This document shows positions 1 through 5,535 of a stretch of 5,943 nt of DNA, one piece after another; the first letter of the stretch is position 1, and each line of letters opens with the position of its first letter. This stretch comes from Erwinia pyrifoliae DSM 12163. Lineage in GTDB: Bacteria; Pseudomonadota; Gammaproteobacteria; Enterobacterales; Enterobacteriaceae. The notes below the pieces were generated by a model that had not been told where the DNA came from, made no database searches, and saw only the letters and a program-made list of their open reading frames with translations. The stretch covers positions 3,302,977-3,308,919 of the forward strand of contig NC_017390.1 of assembly GCF_000026985.1 (NCBI RefSeq). Direction: 5' to 3'. Made by a program: the position numbers and the translations under genes.

Positions 1-126
1 ATTTCAATCCGCGCATCGTTGCCCCGTCATTATTCGGCTCCTGAAAATGACGCTACGCTAAAAGACCCCAGCGCAATGACAATGGAAAACCCGGAATGCC
101 CGGCGCTACAAATCCCGCTTGCTTAA
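1..126 (+). CDS. Possible C-terminal tail of an upstream gene (partial, weak)
   Basis: The first plus-strand frame is open from the window edge for 41 codons to a TAA at 124-126 and ends in residues CPALQIPLA. It has no internal domain or motif that I recognise. An open run of this length can arise by chance in GC-rich DNA. It is listed because it touches the edge and would run in the same direction as the membrane-protein gene that starts about 100 bases later. It could equally be non-coding. Confidence 0.2.
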   Translation: MSIRASLPRHYSAPENDATLKDPSAMTMENPECPALQIPLA

Positions 127-223
127 ATTCCACGACCCGGCTTCACAGTTTCCGGCTGCTTCCCGGCATTCAGGATGTTCTCTTTACTGCCTCAGTCTGA
201 GCAGACTTTTCAGGGGATTGACT

Positions 224-784
224 ATGCAGCAGGCCATCATCGTGGCGTATTTTATTATCTGGCTGGGTATTTCGGCAGGTGTCAGCATCCTGTATACGTC
301 AGGCACCAGCTGGCTGCTGTTGGTATGGCCGCTGATATTCTGCATGCCGTTTCTGCTGCGGCCGCTGGGCTGGCTTGAGCGACAGTTTCGTCCGCACCTC
401 AGTCTGGCAAGCCGTCGTAAAGGACGAGCTTACGTCCATCTTTCGCCCTGGCAACCCACGGTAAGACTTTCAGCACAACAGATCCGGGCGTTCTGGTCCA
501 GCGTGAATCGGTCAACCTGCGAGGCACTGCAGAAAAACCGCACCGTTATCGTCTCATCCCACCTGCTGACGACGAACCGGGCCACTCGTCTGAAAGCGCA
601 TCTGGCAGAGTCCGGCCGGCACTTCCGCTGTCGGGCGTTCTCTGTCCCCTTTACGCCAGCGGCAAGAGCCGTGATGCAGCTGGAGATCCTGTTCCGCCAG
701 TGGCGCTGGCGTAGTCCTGCGCGTAAGGTATGGCCGGTGATGGTGATACGTAAGAAATCCTCAGGAACGGGAAGCAGCACCTGA
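224..784 (+). CDS. Small two-pass membrane protein of unknown function
   Basis: This 186-aa protein belongs to no family I recognise. Two hydrophobic stretches (about residues 4-24 and 29-46) should form an N-terminal transmembrane hairpin. A basic soluble domain of about 140 residues follows, rich in Arg and Trp (for example RQWRWR near 158-163), so the protein is probably anchored in the inner membrane with a cationic domain on the cytoplasmic side. The start at 224 is preferred over a TTG 105 bases upstream because AGGGG at 212-216 sits 7 bases before this ATG and the upstream extension is not hydrophobic. It is the only plus-strand gene with good support and converges on the minus-strand array. 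I see no strong promoter. A weak 5-bp hairpin followed by four T lies at 194-210, just before the ribosome-binding site. Function is unassigned. Confidence 0.7.
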   Translation: MQQAIIVAYFIIWLGISAGVSILYTSGTSWLLLVWPLIFCMPFLLRPLGWLERQFRPHLSLASRRKGRAYVHLSPWQPTVRLSAQQIRAFWSSVNRSTCEALQKNRTVIVSSHLLTTNRATRLKAHLAESGRHFRCRAFSVPFTPAARAVMQLEILFRQWRWRSPARKVWPVMVIRKKSSGTGSST

Positions 785-848
785 CTAATTCACTGTTATC
801 AAAAGTAAAATAGCCGCGCCTCCATCACCTGCTGAAGATGAATACCAC

Positions 849-877
849 AAAAAAAACAGGCCGGTTTCCCGACCTGT
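849..877 (-). terminator. Rho-independent terminator of the methylase-like gene
   Basis: On the minus strand a 9-bp stem (856-864 with 869-877, one internal mismatch, 4-nt loop) is followed directly by a run of U, seen as eight A at 849-856 on the plus strand. It lies about 30 bases past the stop codon of the methylase-like gene and closes the whole minus-strand array. On the plus strand the stem has no T-run after it, so it is not a good terminator for the convergent membrane-protein gene. Confidence 0.8.
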
Positions 878-904
878 CTGATGTAGTAATAATTGAAACC
901 GCTG

Positions 905-1600
905 CTACACAGCAACAGCGCTGTCCCGATTTATCCTGGATCGCAAGCGGTATGGCCATCCTCCCCAGTAGTGCATCGGCGTATACAGCACTCGCCGGCG
1001 CTCATCACTGAGTGCATTCCCGATAACCACTTCTCCGGCCACGCCGCACAGCGAGAGCTGGATATAAGCCATCCCCGCCGCCAGCGGATCGATATCGGTA
1101 GCCGATACCCACATCCTCCGGTGTGGTGGAAAACCCACCTCCCGCAGAACGCTGGCGAAGGCCAGCGCCATGCAGCCCGCGCCGCAGGTCGGTTCTGACA
1201 GGGTGATAAAGGGTTTATCCCTGAACTGCTCCTCCACGTTGCCGAGTTGCAGTTGAGCCATCATCACCCCCACGCTCCACGGAGTAAAAAACTGTCCACG
1301 GTACTTGTCGCCCAGCTCCAGCAGCATAAAGACGCGCCCGAGAAAATCTCCGGGTGACTCTTCAAGGCCGCTGACAACGTGCGCCAGCAGTTGTGCCATA
1401 TTGGTGACATCCGGCTTCTGGTATTTGCTCACGATGCGCATATATTTTTGCTCGCGCCTGTCGCAGAACTGCAAACCGTTTTGCAGCGCGATAACGCTAC
1501 AGCTGATGAAATCCTCAAAAACCTGATACCGGTGATGATAACGGGCAGTCTGGTCAAAGAGGGAGATAAAGGCATTCTCATGGTTGATGGCGTTTTTCAC
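905..1600 (-). CDS. N-6 adenine DNA methylase-like protein lacking a visible catalytic NPPY motif
   Basis: The protein has 231 aa from a GTG start at 1600. It carries the front half of an N6-adenine methyltransferase (N6_Mtase family): GQFFTP at about 102-107, an AdoMet-binding motif I as EPTCGAG at 136-142, and the following acidic loop as ATDIDP at 167-172. After IGNAL (193-197), where the family's N/DPP[Y/F] catalytic motif should follow, the sequence reads LYTPMHYWGGW and ends soon after. It may therefore bind AdoMet without methylating, or be a shortened form typical of mobile elements. An ATG at 1630 is in frame, but it abuts a perfect hairpin and lacks a free ribosome-binding site. The GTG has GGAA about 6 bases upstream, and residues after it (FISLFDQTARYHHRYQVFEDF) look like a normal family N-terminus. 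It is the last gene of the minus-strand array. Confidence 0.8.
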   Translation of the reverse strand: MKNAINHENAFISLFDQTARYHHRYQVFEDFISCSVIALQNGLQFCDRREQKYMRIVSKYQKPDVTNMAQLLAHVVSGLEESPGDFLGRVFMLLELGDKYRGQFFTPWSVGVMMAQLQLGNVEEQFRDKPFITLSEPTCGAGCMALAFASVLREVGFPPHRRMWVSATDIDPLAAGMAYIQLSLCGVAGEVVIGNALSDERRRVLYTPMHYWGGWPYRLRSRINRDSAVAV

Positions 1601-1659
1601 AGGTATTTCCGGTAAAAAGGAAAACACCATCCACAGGGGAAACGGTGTTTCCCCTGTGG
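1592..1659 (-). promoter_or_regulatory. Leader hairpin of the methylase-like gene, with start-region complementarity
   Basis: A perfect inverted repeat with 13-bp arms (1631-1643 and 1647-1659) and a 3-nt loop lies 30 bases upstream of the GTG start. It is followed on the minus strand by a U-rich stretch (1612-1624), so it could terminate transcription. Its 3' arm contains GTTTCC, which can also pair with the GGAAAT of the ribosome-binding site. The start region itself (GTGAAAAA, 1600-1593) is complementary to TTTTTCAC at 1667-1660, in the U-tract of the preceding terminator. These alternatives suggest an attenuator, but the competing helices are short. Confidence 0.5.
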
Positions 1660-1662
1660 GTG

Positions 1663-1693
1663 AAAAAAACGGCCACGGCTTGCGCGGTGACCG
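1663..1693 (-). terminator. Rho-independent terminator after the DUF1281-like gene
   Basis: On the minus strand a 7-bp stem (1687-1693 with 1670-1676, one G-U pair, 10-nt loop) is followed directly by seven U (1669-1663). It lies about 30 bases past the stop codon of the DUF1281/Api92-like gene. With the 13-bp hairpin just downstream it makes two tandem barriers before the methylase-like gene, so that gene either has its own promoter in between or depends on read-through. Confidence 0.7.
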
Positions 1694-1725
1694 GTATGCC
1701 TGACCGGATAAGCCGGCAGTATGTT

Positions 1726-2667
1726 CTATGCGCGGACGCTGCCGTACTGCGCAGCACCAGCGCCAGACGCCTCGGGTGCCAGCAGATATATGCGTGCGCC
1801 CTCACCGCCGGTCGCTGCATCCCGTACGTCAGACGGATAAGGTCCGCTGTCGACGTGATCTCCACGGTCAAAGCAGTTATAACCCGACAGTCCCGTATCT
1901 TGAGAGATCCAGTAGTGGCGGATTTCGCAGTCAAACAGCGACGACATCTGCCCCATCACCTCACCCGACGGTGGATACCCGGGCGATGACAGCGTGAGCG
2001 CCAGCGAGCTGATATCCTCACGACTCCAGCGGGCCTGGTGCCCCGCCGGAAACTCCATGCCGAACAGCTGCATATAGAGCTCTGACGTGGTGTTGAGTCC
2101 GCTGAACAGGCCACTGGTGCCGTTCAGCTCCGTCGCCAGACGTGACGGCATCACCATCAGCATGTCGCAGGGACAGGTTGTCTCCGGCATGATGCTGAGA
2201 GAATCCCAGCGCTCCTGCGGGTCGAACTGCCCTGCGCCGCTGGCGACGCCGAACCAGTCTGCGTAATGAACCGCCACCAGCTGCGATATTATCTGCCGCG
2301 CTGCCAGGGGAATATTCTCCCACTTCAGCCCATCGATACCGGACTGCAGCCAGATTTTCTCCATGCGGGAAAGCGTCGCACCGTCAAGCCAGGCGTCCTT
2401 CTCCAGCAGTTCGAGGAAGTGCTGGAACGCGTGGTTAGCAGACGTCTGCGCTCCCAACCCTGACGCGGTGAGCGCCGGGTAAGCCGGATACGTGGTGGCT
2501 TTTACCGGTTTAAGTATCCCGGCACAGCCGGCCAGAAACAGCTTTATGGCCTGGCGGATGGCGTGGCGGTAACGCGGGGTTTCCGTGCCGACGATCCACG
2601 ACTGCATCACATCGATGCAGACAGACTTACCGGTGATGTCCAGACGGTTATGGCACCATGAAAACAT
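1726..2667 (-). CDS. DUF1281 / Api92-like protein
   Basis: This 313-aa protein opens with MFSWCHNRLDITG, the W-x-N-x-L-x-(I/V)-x-G pattern of Api92-like ferredoxin-fold proteins (DUF1281), which are common on enterobacterial plasmids and phages. A helical middle (about 70-160, with WLQSGIDGLKWENIPLAARQI) and a C-terminal part (about 215-290, with LTLSSPGYPPSGEV, CEIRHYW and FDRGDHVDSGPYP) agree with my memory of that family. The biochemical role is unknown. The start is well set: AGGAG lies 7 bases before the ATG. The gene sits between ardC, 96 bases upstream, and the methylase-like gene, and has a terminator directly downstream. The family assignment is from recall of sequence patterns and was not searched. 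Confidence 0.72.
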   Translation of the reverse strand: MFSWCHNRLDITGKSVCIDVMQSWIVGTETPRYRHAIRQAIKLFLAGCAGILKPVKATTYPAYPALTASGLGAQTSANHAFQHFLELLEKDAWLDGATLSRMEKIWLQSGIDGLKWENIPLAARQIISQLVAVHYADWFGVASGAGQFDPQERWDSLSIMPETTCPCDMLMVMPSRLATELNGTSGLFSGLNTTSELYMQLFGMEFPAGHQARWSREDISSLALTLSSPGYPPSGEVMGQMSSLFDCEIRHYWISQDTGLSGYNCFDRGDHVDSGPYPSDVRDAATGGEGARIYLLAPEASGAGAAQYGSVRA

Positions 2668-2676
2668 AGTTGTACT

Positions 2677-2755
2677 CCTCTTTACGGTTGAAACGAAAAG
2701 AGGGCATCTCCCTGAGGAAGATACCCTCAGGGGGATGATGACGACCGCAGTCGTC
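2677..2755 (-). promoter_or_regulatory. Leader stem-loops of the DUF1281-like gene
   Basis: On the minus strand a small 6-bp hairpin (2750-2755 with 2740-2745) is followed by a 13-bp stem with one G-U pair (2725-2737 with 2705-2717, 7-nt loop) and then CCCTCTTTTC, which resembles a weak intrinsic terminator for ardC. The CCTCTTT in that tail (2703-2697) is a perfect 7-bp complement of AAAGAGG (2683-2677), the start of the ribosome-binding site of the DUF1281-like gene, across a 13-nt loop. The same short gap may thus both end ardC mRNA and mask the next ribosome-binding site. Confidence 0.5.
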
Positions 2756-2763
2756 GGGTTAAG

Positions 2764-3744
2764 TTAAGCCGCCTGCACCGTCTGACGGTTCAGCGGCTGT
2801 AGCAGATATTCCGATGCTTCCCGGGCAAACCGGCAGGCGCGGAAAAACGCTTTTTTGTCTTCACGCAGCGCCTTCAGCCAGCTGGCGAGATAGCTTTCGT
2901 GCTGTACCTCACCGATGACGCCAAGCTCAGCGCAGAGGAACGCGCTGCCGGTTTCGGCAATCAGTTCTTCAAAGGCATAAACCGGGTCACCGAATTTTCT
3001 GGACGACGAGGTAATACCCACACGGTTCAGACGTTTGCCGTGACCGCTGGCGTGCACCAGCTCGTGCAGCAGCGTGGAGCAGTAGTCCGCCTCTGATGCA
3101 AACTGCGCAACGGTTGGCATGACAATGCGGTCGGACAGCGGCTGATAGTACGCCCGGTTCTGCCGGTAGTGAGCGCAGCTGACGCCAGTGGCGTTAACGA
3201 TGCTCTGCACCCGTTGCAGTCGCTCCGCACTGAGCACCGCGCTGTTCTCTGGCGCTTCTTCCCTCAGGCCGCCCCGTATCGTATCCGGCAGGCCGTCACA
3301 CTGGGCAACGTTGAACAGTTGCAGCGGGCGCAGCATCGCCAGCTGTTCCATTACCGGTTCACCGTCCCGGAACAGCAGGTTGTCACTGTTGTCCCGCGCC
3401 TGTTTTTCAAACGGTTTGTAGATAATGGCCAGCGCGCTGCGCTCGCCCTTTCTGACCTGACCACCGGCGGTCTTCGCCTGCTGGTAAGTCAGCCAGCGGT
3501 CGGAGGTATAGCCATGCTCTTCGGCAGCCATCCACAGCAGCGGAATATTGACACCGCTGTAGTGGCGGCCGGTGGTGGCATTCACCGGCAGCGCGCTGCC
3601 GTGCACGTTCTGTGCAGAACGCCACGGCCGTCGCCAGGGGGGCACACCGTTTTCCAGTGCCAGAATGATTTTATCGGTGACCTGCTGATACAGGTCAGTT
3701 CGTTGAGTGGATGCAGCCTTGCGGCCGCGTGGGGTTTTCTTCAT
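2764..3744 (-). CDS. ardC: ArdC-type antirestriction protein (ssDNA-binding domain plus zincin-like domain)
   Basis: The protein has 326 aa. The N-terminal part (about 16-150) matches the ArdC-like ssDNA-binding domain: PPWRRPW at 35-41, GRHYSGVNIPLLW at 59-71, and WLTYQQAKTAGGQVRKGE at 84-101. The C-terminal part is a zincin-like metallopeptidase with HELVH at 227-231 followed by GHGKRLNR, and a downstream FEELIAE (258-264) that should give the third zinc ligand. ArdC homologues on conjugative plasmids protect incoming DNA from host restriction. Whether the peptidase site acts on a protein is not known here, although its zinc residues look intact. The chosen ATG has AGAGG 10 bases upstream. 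An in-frame ATG at 3801 would add 19 residues encoded by the leader hairpin and is less likely. Confidence 0.9.
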   Translation of the reverse strand: MKKTPRGRKAASTQRTDLYQQVTDKIILALENGVPPWRRPWRSAQNVHGSALPVNATTGRHYSGVNIPLLWMAAEEHGYTSDRWLTYQQAKTAGGQVRKGERSALAIIYKPFEKQARDNSDNLLFRDGEPVMEQLAMLRPLQLFNVAQCDGLPDTIRGGLREEAPENSAVLSAERLQRVQSIVNATGVSCAHYRQNRAYYQPLSDRIVMPTVAQFASEADYCSTLLHELVHASGHGKRLNRVGITSSSRKFGDPVYAFEELIAETGSAFLCAELGVIGEVQHESYLASWLKALREDKKAFFRACRFAREASEYLLQPLNRQTVQAA

Positions 3745-3746
3745 GG

Positions 3747-3804
3747 GGATGCAACCTCTGAGTATCGGGCGCATCCGTCCCGGTGGCGGACGATGCGCCA
3801 CCGG
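3747..3804 (-). promoter_or_regulatory. Leader hairpin of ardC with start-site complementarity
   Basis: A perfect 9-bp stem with a 7-nt loop (3796-3804 and 3780-3788) lies between the DUF3085-like gene and ardC. No U-run follows, so it is not a standard terminator. Just after its 3' arm, GGATGC (3776-3771) is a perfect complement of GCATCC (3752-3747) next to the ardC start codon, enclosing the ribosome-binding site in an 18-nt loop. The same GACGGATGC stretch can instead pair, with one bulged base, to GCATCGTC in the first hairpin, so the helices are partly exclusive. Confidence 0.45.
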
Positions 3805-3823
3805 TGAGTGGGTAAATCAGTTA

Positions 3824-4432
3824 TCAGGCATACCGTACGAAGCCGTCCGACATCACCTGGCGGATGCGGTCGCGTACGCTGCGCACCGCGCTGTCAAACA
3901 TCTCGCGATCGGCAGGTTTGGCGCGCTTTGCATCAAGCCGGATAACCTGGTCCAGCACAGACAGCGCCTGCGATCGCCAGCTGAGTCGTTCGGAGTTACT
4001 CACGCAGGCGTGGAAGTGCCTGAGGGACTGGTCGTGAAGCCACTGAACCTGATTGCGGAACTCGCCAACCGGTACGTACACCTTTTGCGGCGGACGCGTC
4101 TCTTTCTTAACCGTCATACCGGTCGAAGGGTTATTGACCGGAGTCATTAACAGGTCATGGTGATCATTCAGCACCGCGTCAAACGAGCTCTGCGCCATAA
4201 AGGTCTGAAACGAGTACTCCTTTTCAGCAATCAGGGCATCGGCGTTCTCTGACCAGTTGTTATCGGTTGAAGGATTGCAGCCCACGGCCCAGGCTTTAAG
4301 CCATTCACCGGGATTTTTGTCATCCGGAACACGGATGTAGATGCCCAAATTTTTCTCAAGTATCAGAGGGCGTTGCATCCCTCCCCGTTGAGATAAAACC
4401 GGACGAAGTTGAGTTGAGGTAAAGCGGATCAT
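3824..4432 (-). CDS. DUF3085-like protein
   Basis: The protein has 202 aa from the ATG at 4432. The N-terminal half carries IRFTSTQLRPVL, then LGIYIRVPDD and AWAVGCNPSTDNNW, which resembles the DUF3085 family found on plasmids and other mobile elements. No catalytic motif is evident and the function is unknown. The second half is helical and charged (RSQALSVLDQVIRLDAKRAK, then SAVRSVRDRIRQVM). Three in-frame ATGs compete: 4447, 4435 and 4432. AGGAGG (4442-4437) lies 4 bases before 4432, which gives MIRF, the expected family start. The ATG at 4447 has GGAGG 10 bases upstream, but that copy is locked in a hairpin. If 4447 is used the protein has 207 aa. The gene lies 79 bases upstream of ardC on the same strand. 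Confidence 0.7.
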   Translation of the reverse strand: MIRFTSTQLRPVLSQRGGMQRPLILEKNLGIYIRVPDDKNPGEWLKAWAVGCNPSTDNNWSENADALIAEKEYSFQTFMAQSSFDAVLNDHHDLLMTPVNNPSTGMTVKKETRPPQKVYVPVGEFRNQVQWLHDQSLRHFHACVSNSERLSWRSQALSVLDQVIRLDAKRAKPADREMFDSAVRSVRDRIRQVMSDGFVRYA

Positions 4433-4436
4433 CATG

Positions 4437-4488
4437 CCTCCTGACATAAGGAGGAGACCTCCCCGGAAGGGAAAGTCCCCCCGGGAAG
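4437..4488 (-). promoter_or_regulatory. Attenuator-like leader of the DUF3085-like gene (four competing segments)
   Basis: Reading the minus strand, segment 1 (CTTCCCGG, 4488-4481) pairs with segment 2 (CCGGGGAG, 4466-4459; 8 bp, one G-U). The GGAGG at 4462-4458, overlapping segment 2, pairs instead with segment 3 (CCTCC, 4454-4450; 3-nt loop). Segment 3 (CCTCCT, 4454-4449) pairs with segment 4 (AGGAGG, 4442-4437), the ribosome-binding site of the gene, across a 6-nt loop. Pairing 1:2 allows 3:4 and hides the ribosome-binding site, while pairing 2:3 frees it. This is the geometry of a translation attenuator. All pairs were read directly from the bases; folding energies were not computed. Confidence 0.55.
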
Positions 4489-4510
4489 TGAGTTAATTTA
4501 TCAAGAACAT

Positions 4511-4819
4511 TCAGTCAAAGCGGTAGCGCAGTTCGGCCATCTGCCGGGCCATCCTTCGTCCCGCGCGTAAAGCCTTACGTGCGGAGGAGAACTGGCCAGC
4601 GCTGGCATGCGGCTGATAGCGCCAGTCGCGCGAGCTGTACCCGGTACGACGGGATATCACGGCGTTAAAGCCACTCCCTTGCGGAATAATCTCCGGGCGG
4701 AAACTGCTGTGGCCGCTGCGGTTGGTAAACCATTCAGACTGCTGCGGATCCAGTGCCAAAGAAAGGCGGTTGAGTCCGGCCATTGCATGGGCGATCAGTG
4801 AAAGAAGTATACTTCTCAT
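4511..4819 (-). CDS. Small basic protein of unknown function
   Basis: This 102-aa protein is not one I recognise. The start is firm: AGGAG lies 6 bases before the ATG. The N-terminus (RSILLSLIAHAMAGLNRLSLALD) is hydrophobic and helical but has no clear cleavage site, so it is more likely an amphipathic helix than a signal peptide. A central stretch (FNAVISRRTGYSSRDWRY, about 51-68) looks like a compact beta-rich core, and the C-terminus (SARKALRAGRRMARQMAELRYRFD) is a strongly basic helix that could contact nucleic acid. It lies between the coiled-coil gene and the DUF3085-like gene, with 104 and about 78 bases on its two sides. A nucleic-acid-binding or accessory anti-defence role is only a guess from composition and context. 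Confidence 0.65.
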   Translation of the reverse strand: MRSILLSLIAHAMAGLNRLSLALDPQQSEWFTNRSGHSSFRPEIIPQGSGFNAVISRRTGYSSRDWRYQPHASAGQFSSARKALRAGRRMARQMAELRYRFD

Positions 4820-4853
4820 GGATTTCTCCTTTGGTTAAAAAGCGGAGAAATCC
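4820..4853 (-). promoter_or_regulatory. Shine-Dalgarno-sequestering inverted repeat before the 102-aa gene
   Basis: GGATTTCTCC (minus strand, 4853-4844) is a perfect 10-bp complement of GGAGAAATCC (4829-4820), which contains the ribosome-binding site and ends at the start codon. The loop is 14 nt. The first arm is also the 3' arm of the terminator just upstream, so terminator and sequestering helix cannot form together. Confidence 0.6.
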
Positions 4854-4883
4854 TCACCGCAGCTGCAGGGAGGTTTTCCCCGC
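4837..4883 (-). terminator. Terminator/attenuator between the coiled-coil gene and the 102-aa gene
   Basis: On the minus strand a 14-bp stem (4883-4870 with 4855-4842; 12 Watson-Crick pairs, one G-U, one mismatch) with a 14-nt loop is followed at once by five U (4841-4837). It is a good intrinsic terminator for the coiled-coil gene, whose stop codon is about 40 bases upstream. The loop holds the 8-bp palindrome GCAGCTGC (4859-4866). Because it sits only about 20 bases from the next start codon, it also acts as a barrier inside that gene's leader. Confidence 0.7.
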
Positions 4884-4923
4884 GCGGGTTGAAAAGCGTT
4901 TGTGTAAGTGGTTAGCCTGAGCC

Positions 4924-5535
4924 TTAAGAAAATGACTGCGGCATTTTGACTATCCTATATTCAACATCCAGGACACGTTTGATACCTTCGTTGAAACCAT
5001 GGTTCCAGGCTCTGGCATCAATCTCATTTCCGAGAAGAATCAGATCTGTAACATATTTTTCGAACAGATCTTGAGAAATGAATTTAGCCTCACAGGAAAA
5101 ACCTATTACTTCCGCAATCCGGAAAACCTGCCATGCTCCCTGGCTATACCCCTCTGGACCAGCCTCCGCATTTACAGCCAGACGATTCAGAGCGCGTATT
5201 GACAAAAGTAAACCTTCAGCTTCAGAGATGACTGCAATAAAACCTATAGCAGACTGTGCTGGAATGATCGAAACAGAAAAAGTACGAATAAACTTGGCAA
5301 AATTCTCATTATGCCAACTATCTTCAAACTGGCAGCCAGCGTTGATGCGCTTAAATTCAGCTTTGGCGCGCTCAAGTTCAGCTCTGAGGCGCTCAAGTTG
5401 AGAGGCCATACGTAGCGCTTCTGCACCGTACTTGAACCGGTAAAGCCATGCCGAAAAACGCCTTTCAGGCGCAAAAAGGCAGGCAGCCCGTTCAGCGAAT
5501 GCGGCAACAAAATGGGTAATATTAAGTAAATGCAT
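4924..5535 (-). CDS. Coiled-coil protein of unknown function
   Basis: The protein has 203 aa from the ATG at 5535, with GGAG 8 bases upstream; an in-frame ATG at 5568 lies in the leader hairpin and is unlikely. The N-terminal 35 residues are helical and hydrophobic without a clear signal. Residues 39-64 form a short coiled coil with two near-identical heptads, LERLRAE (47-53) and LERAKAE (54-60). The rest (70-203) is a predicted alpha-rich domain with FIAVISEAEGLLLSI and ARAWNHGFNEGIKRV, and matches no family I recognise. The 3' two thirds of the gene is visibly richer in A+T than its neighbours, which hints at a different origin. Oligomerisation through the coiled coil is likely; the target is unknown. 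A terminator follows directly downstream. Confidence 0.68.
   Translation of the reverse strand: MHLLNITHFVAAFAERAACLFAPERRFSAWLYRFKYGAEALRMASQLERLRAELERAKAEFKRINAGCQFEDSWHNENFAKFIRTFSVSIIPAQSAIGFIAVISEAEGLLLSIRALNRLAVNAEAGPEGYSQGAWQVFRIAEVIGFSCEAKFISQDLFEKYVTDLILLGNEIDARAWNHGFNEGIKRVLDVEYRIVKMPQSFS
5356..5397 (-). repeat. Two tandem 21-bp in-frame repeats encoding coiled-coil heptads
   Basis: Units 5356-5376 and 5377-5397 agree at 18 of 21 bases and are exactly in frame. Each encodes one heptad (LERLRAE and LERAKAE) of the coiled coil in the 203-aa protein. A weaker copy of the GCGCTCAAG part lies just before them (near 5348-5355). The repeat can lengthen or shorten the coil by whole heptads without a frameshift. 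Confidence 0.7.

Noticed and set aside
1..55. Possible minus-strand start at 16 leading out of the window, and an 8-codon mini-frame upstream of it with AGGAG
   Set aside because: Only five codons lie inside the window, so nothing can be said about a product; it conflicts with the equally weak plus-strand tail.
430..780. 116-aa minus-strand frame opposite the membrane-protein gene
   Set aside because: It lies fully antisense to a gene with a good ribosome-binding site and two clear transmembrane segments; the translation has no domain-like pattern and no convincing ribosome-binding site.
1578..1934. 118-aa minus-strand frame bridging the DUF1281-like and methylase-like genes
   Set aside because: It runs through a terminator and a 13-bp hairpin and overlaps two better-supported genes in another frame.
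2018..2323. 101-aa Arg/Ala/Gly-rich minus-strand frame
   Set aside because: The composition is typical of an out-of-frame read of GC-rich coding DNA, and it lies inside the DUF1281-like gene.
3169..3807. 212-aa plus-strand frame antisense to ardC
   Set aside because: It is a shadow of ardC, whose motifs (HELVH, YSGVNIPLLW) fix the true strand and frame.
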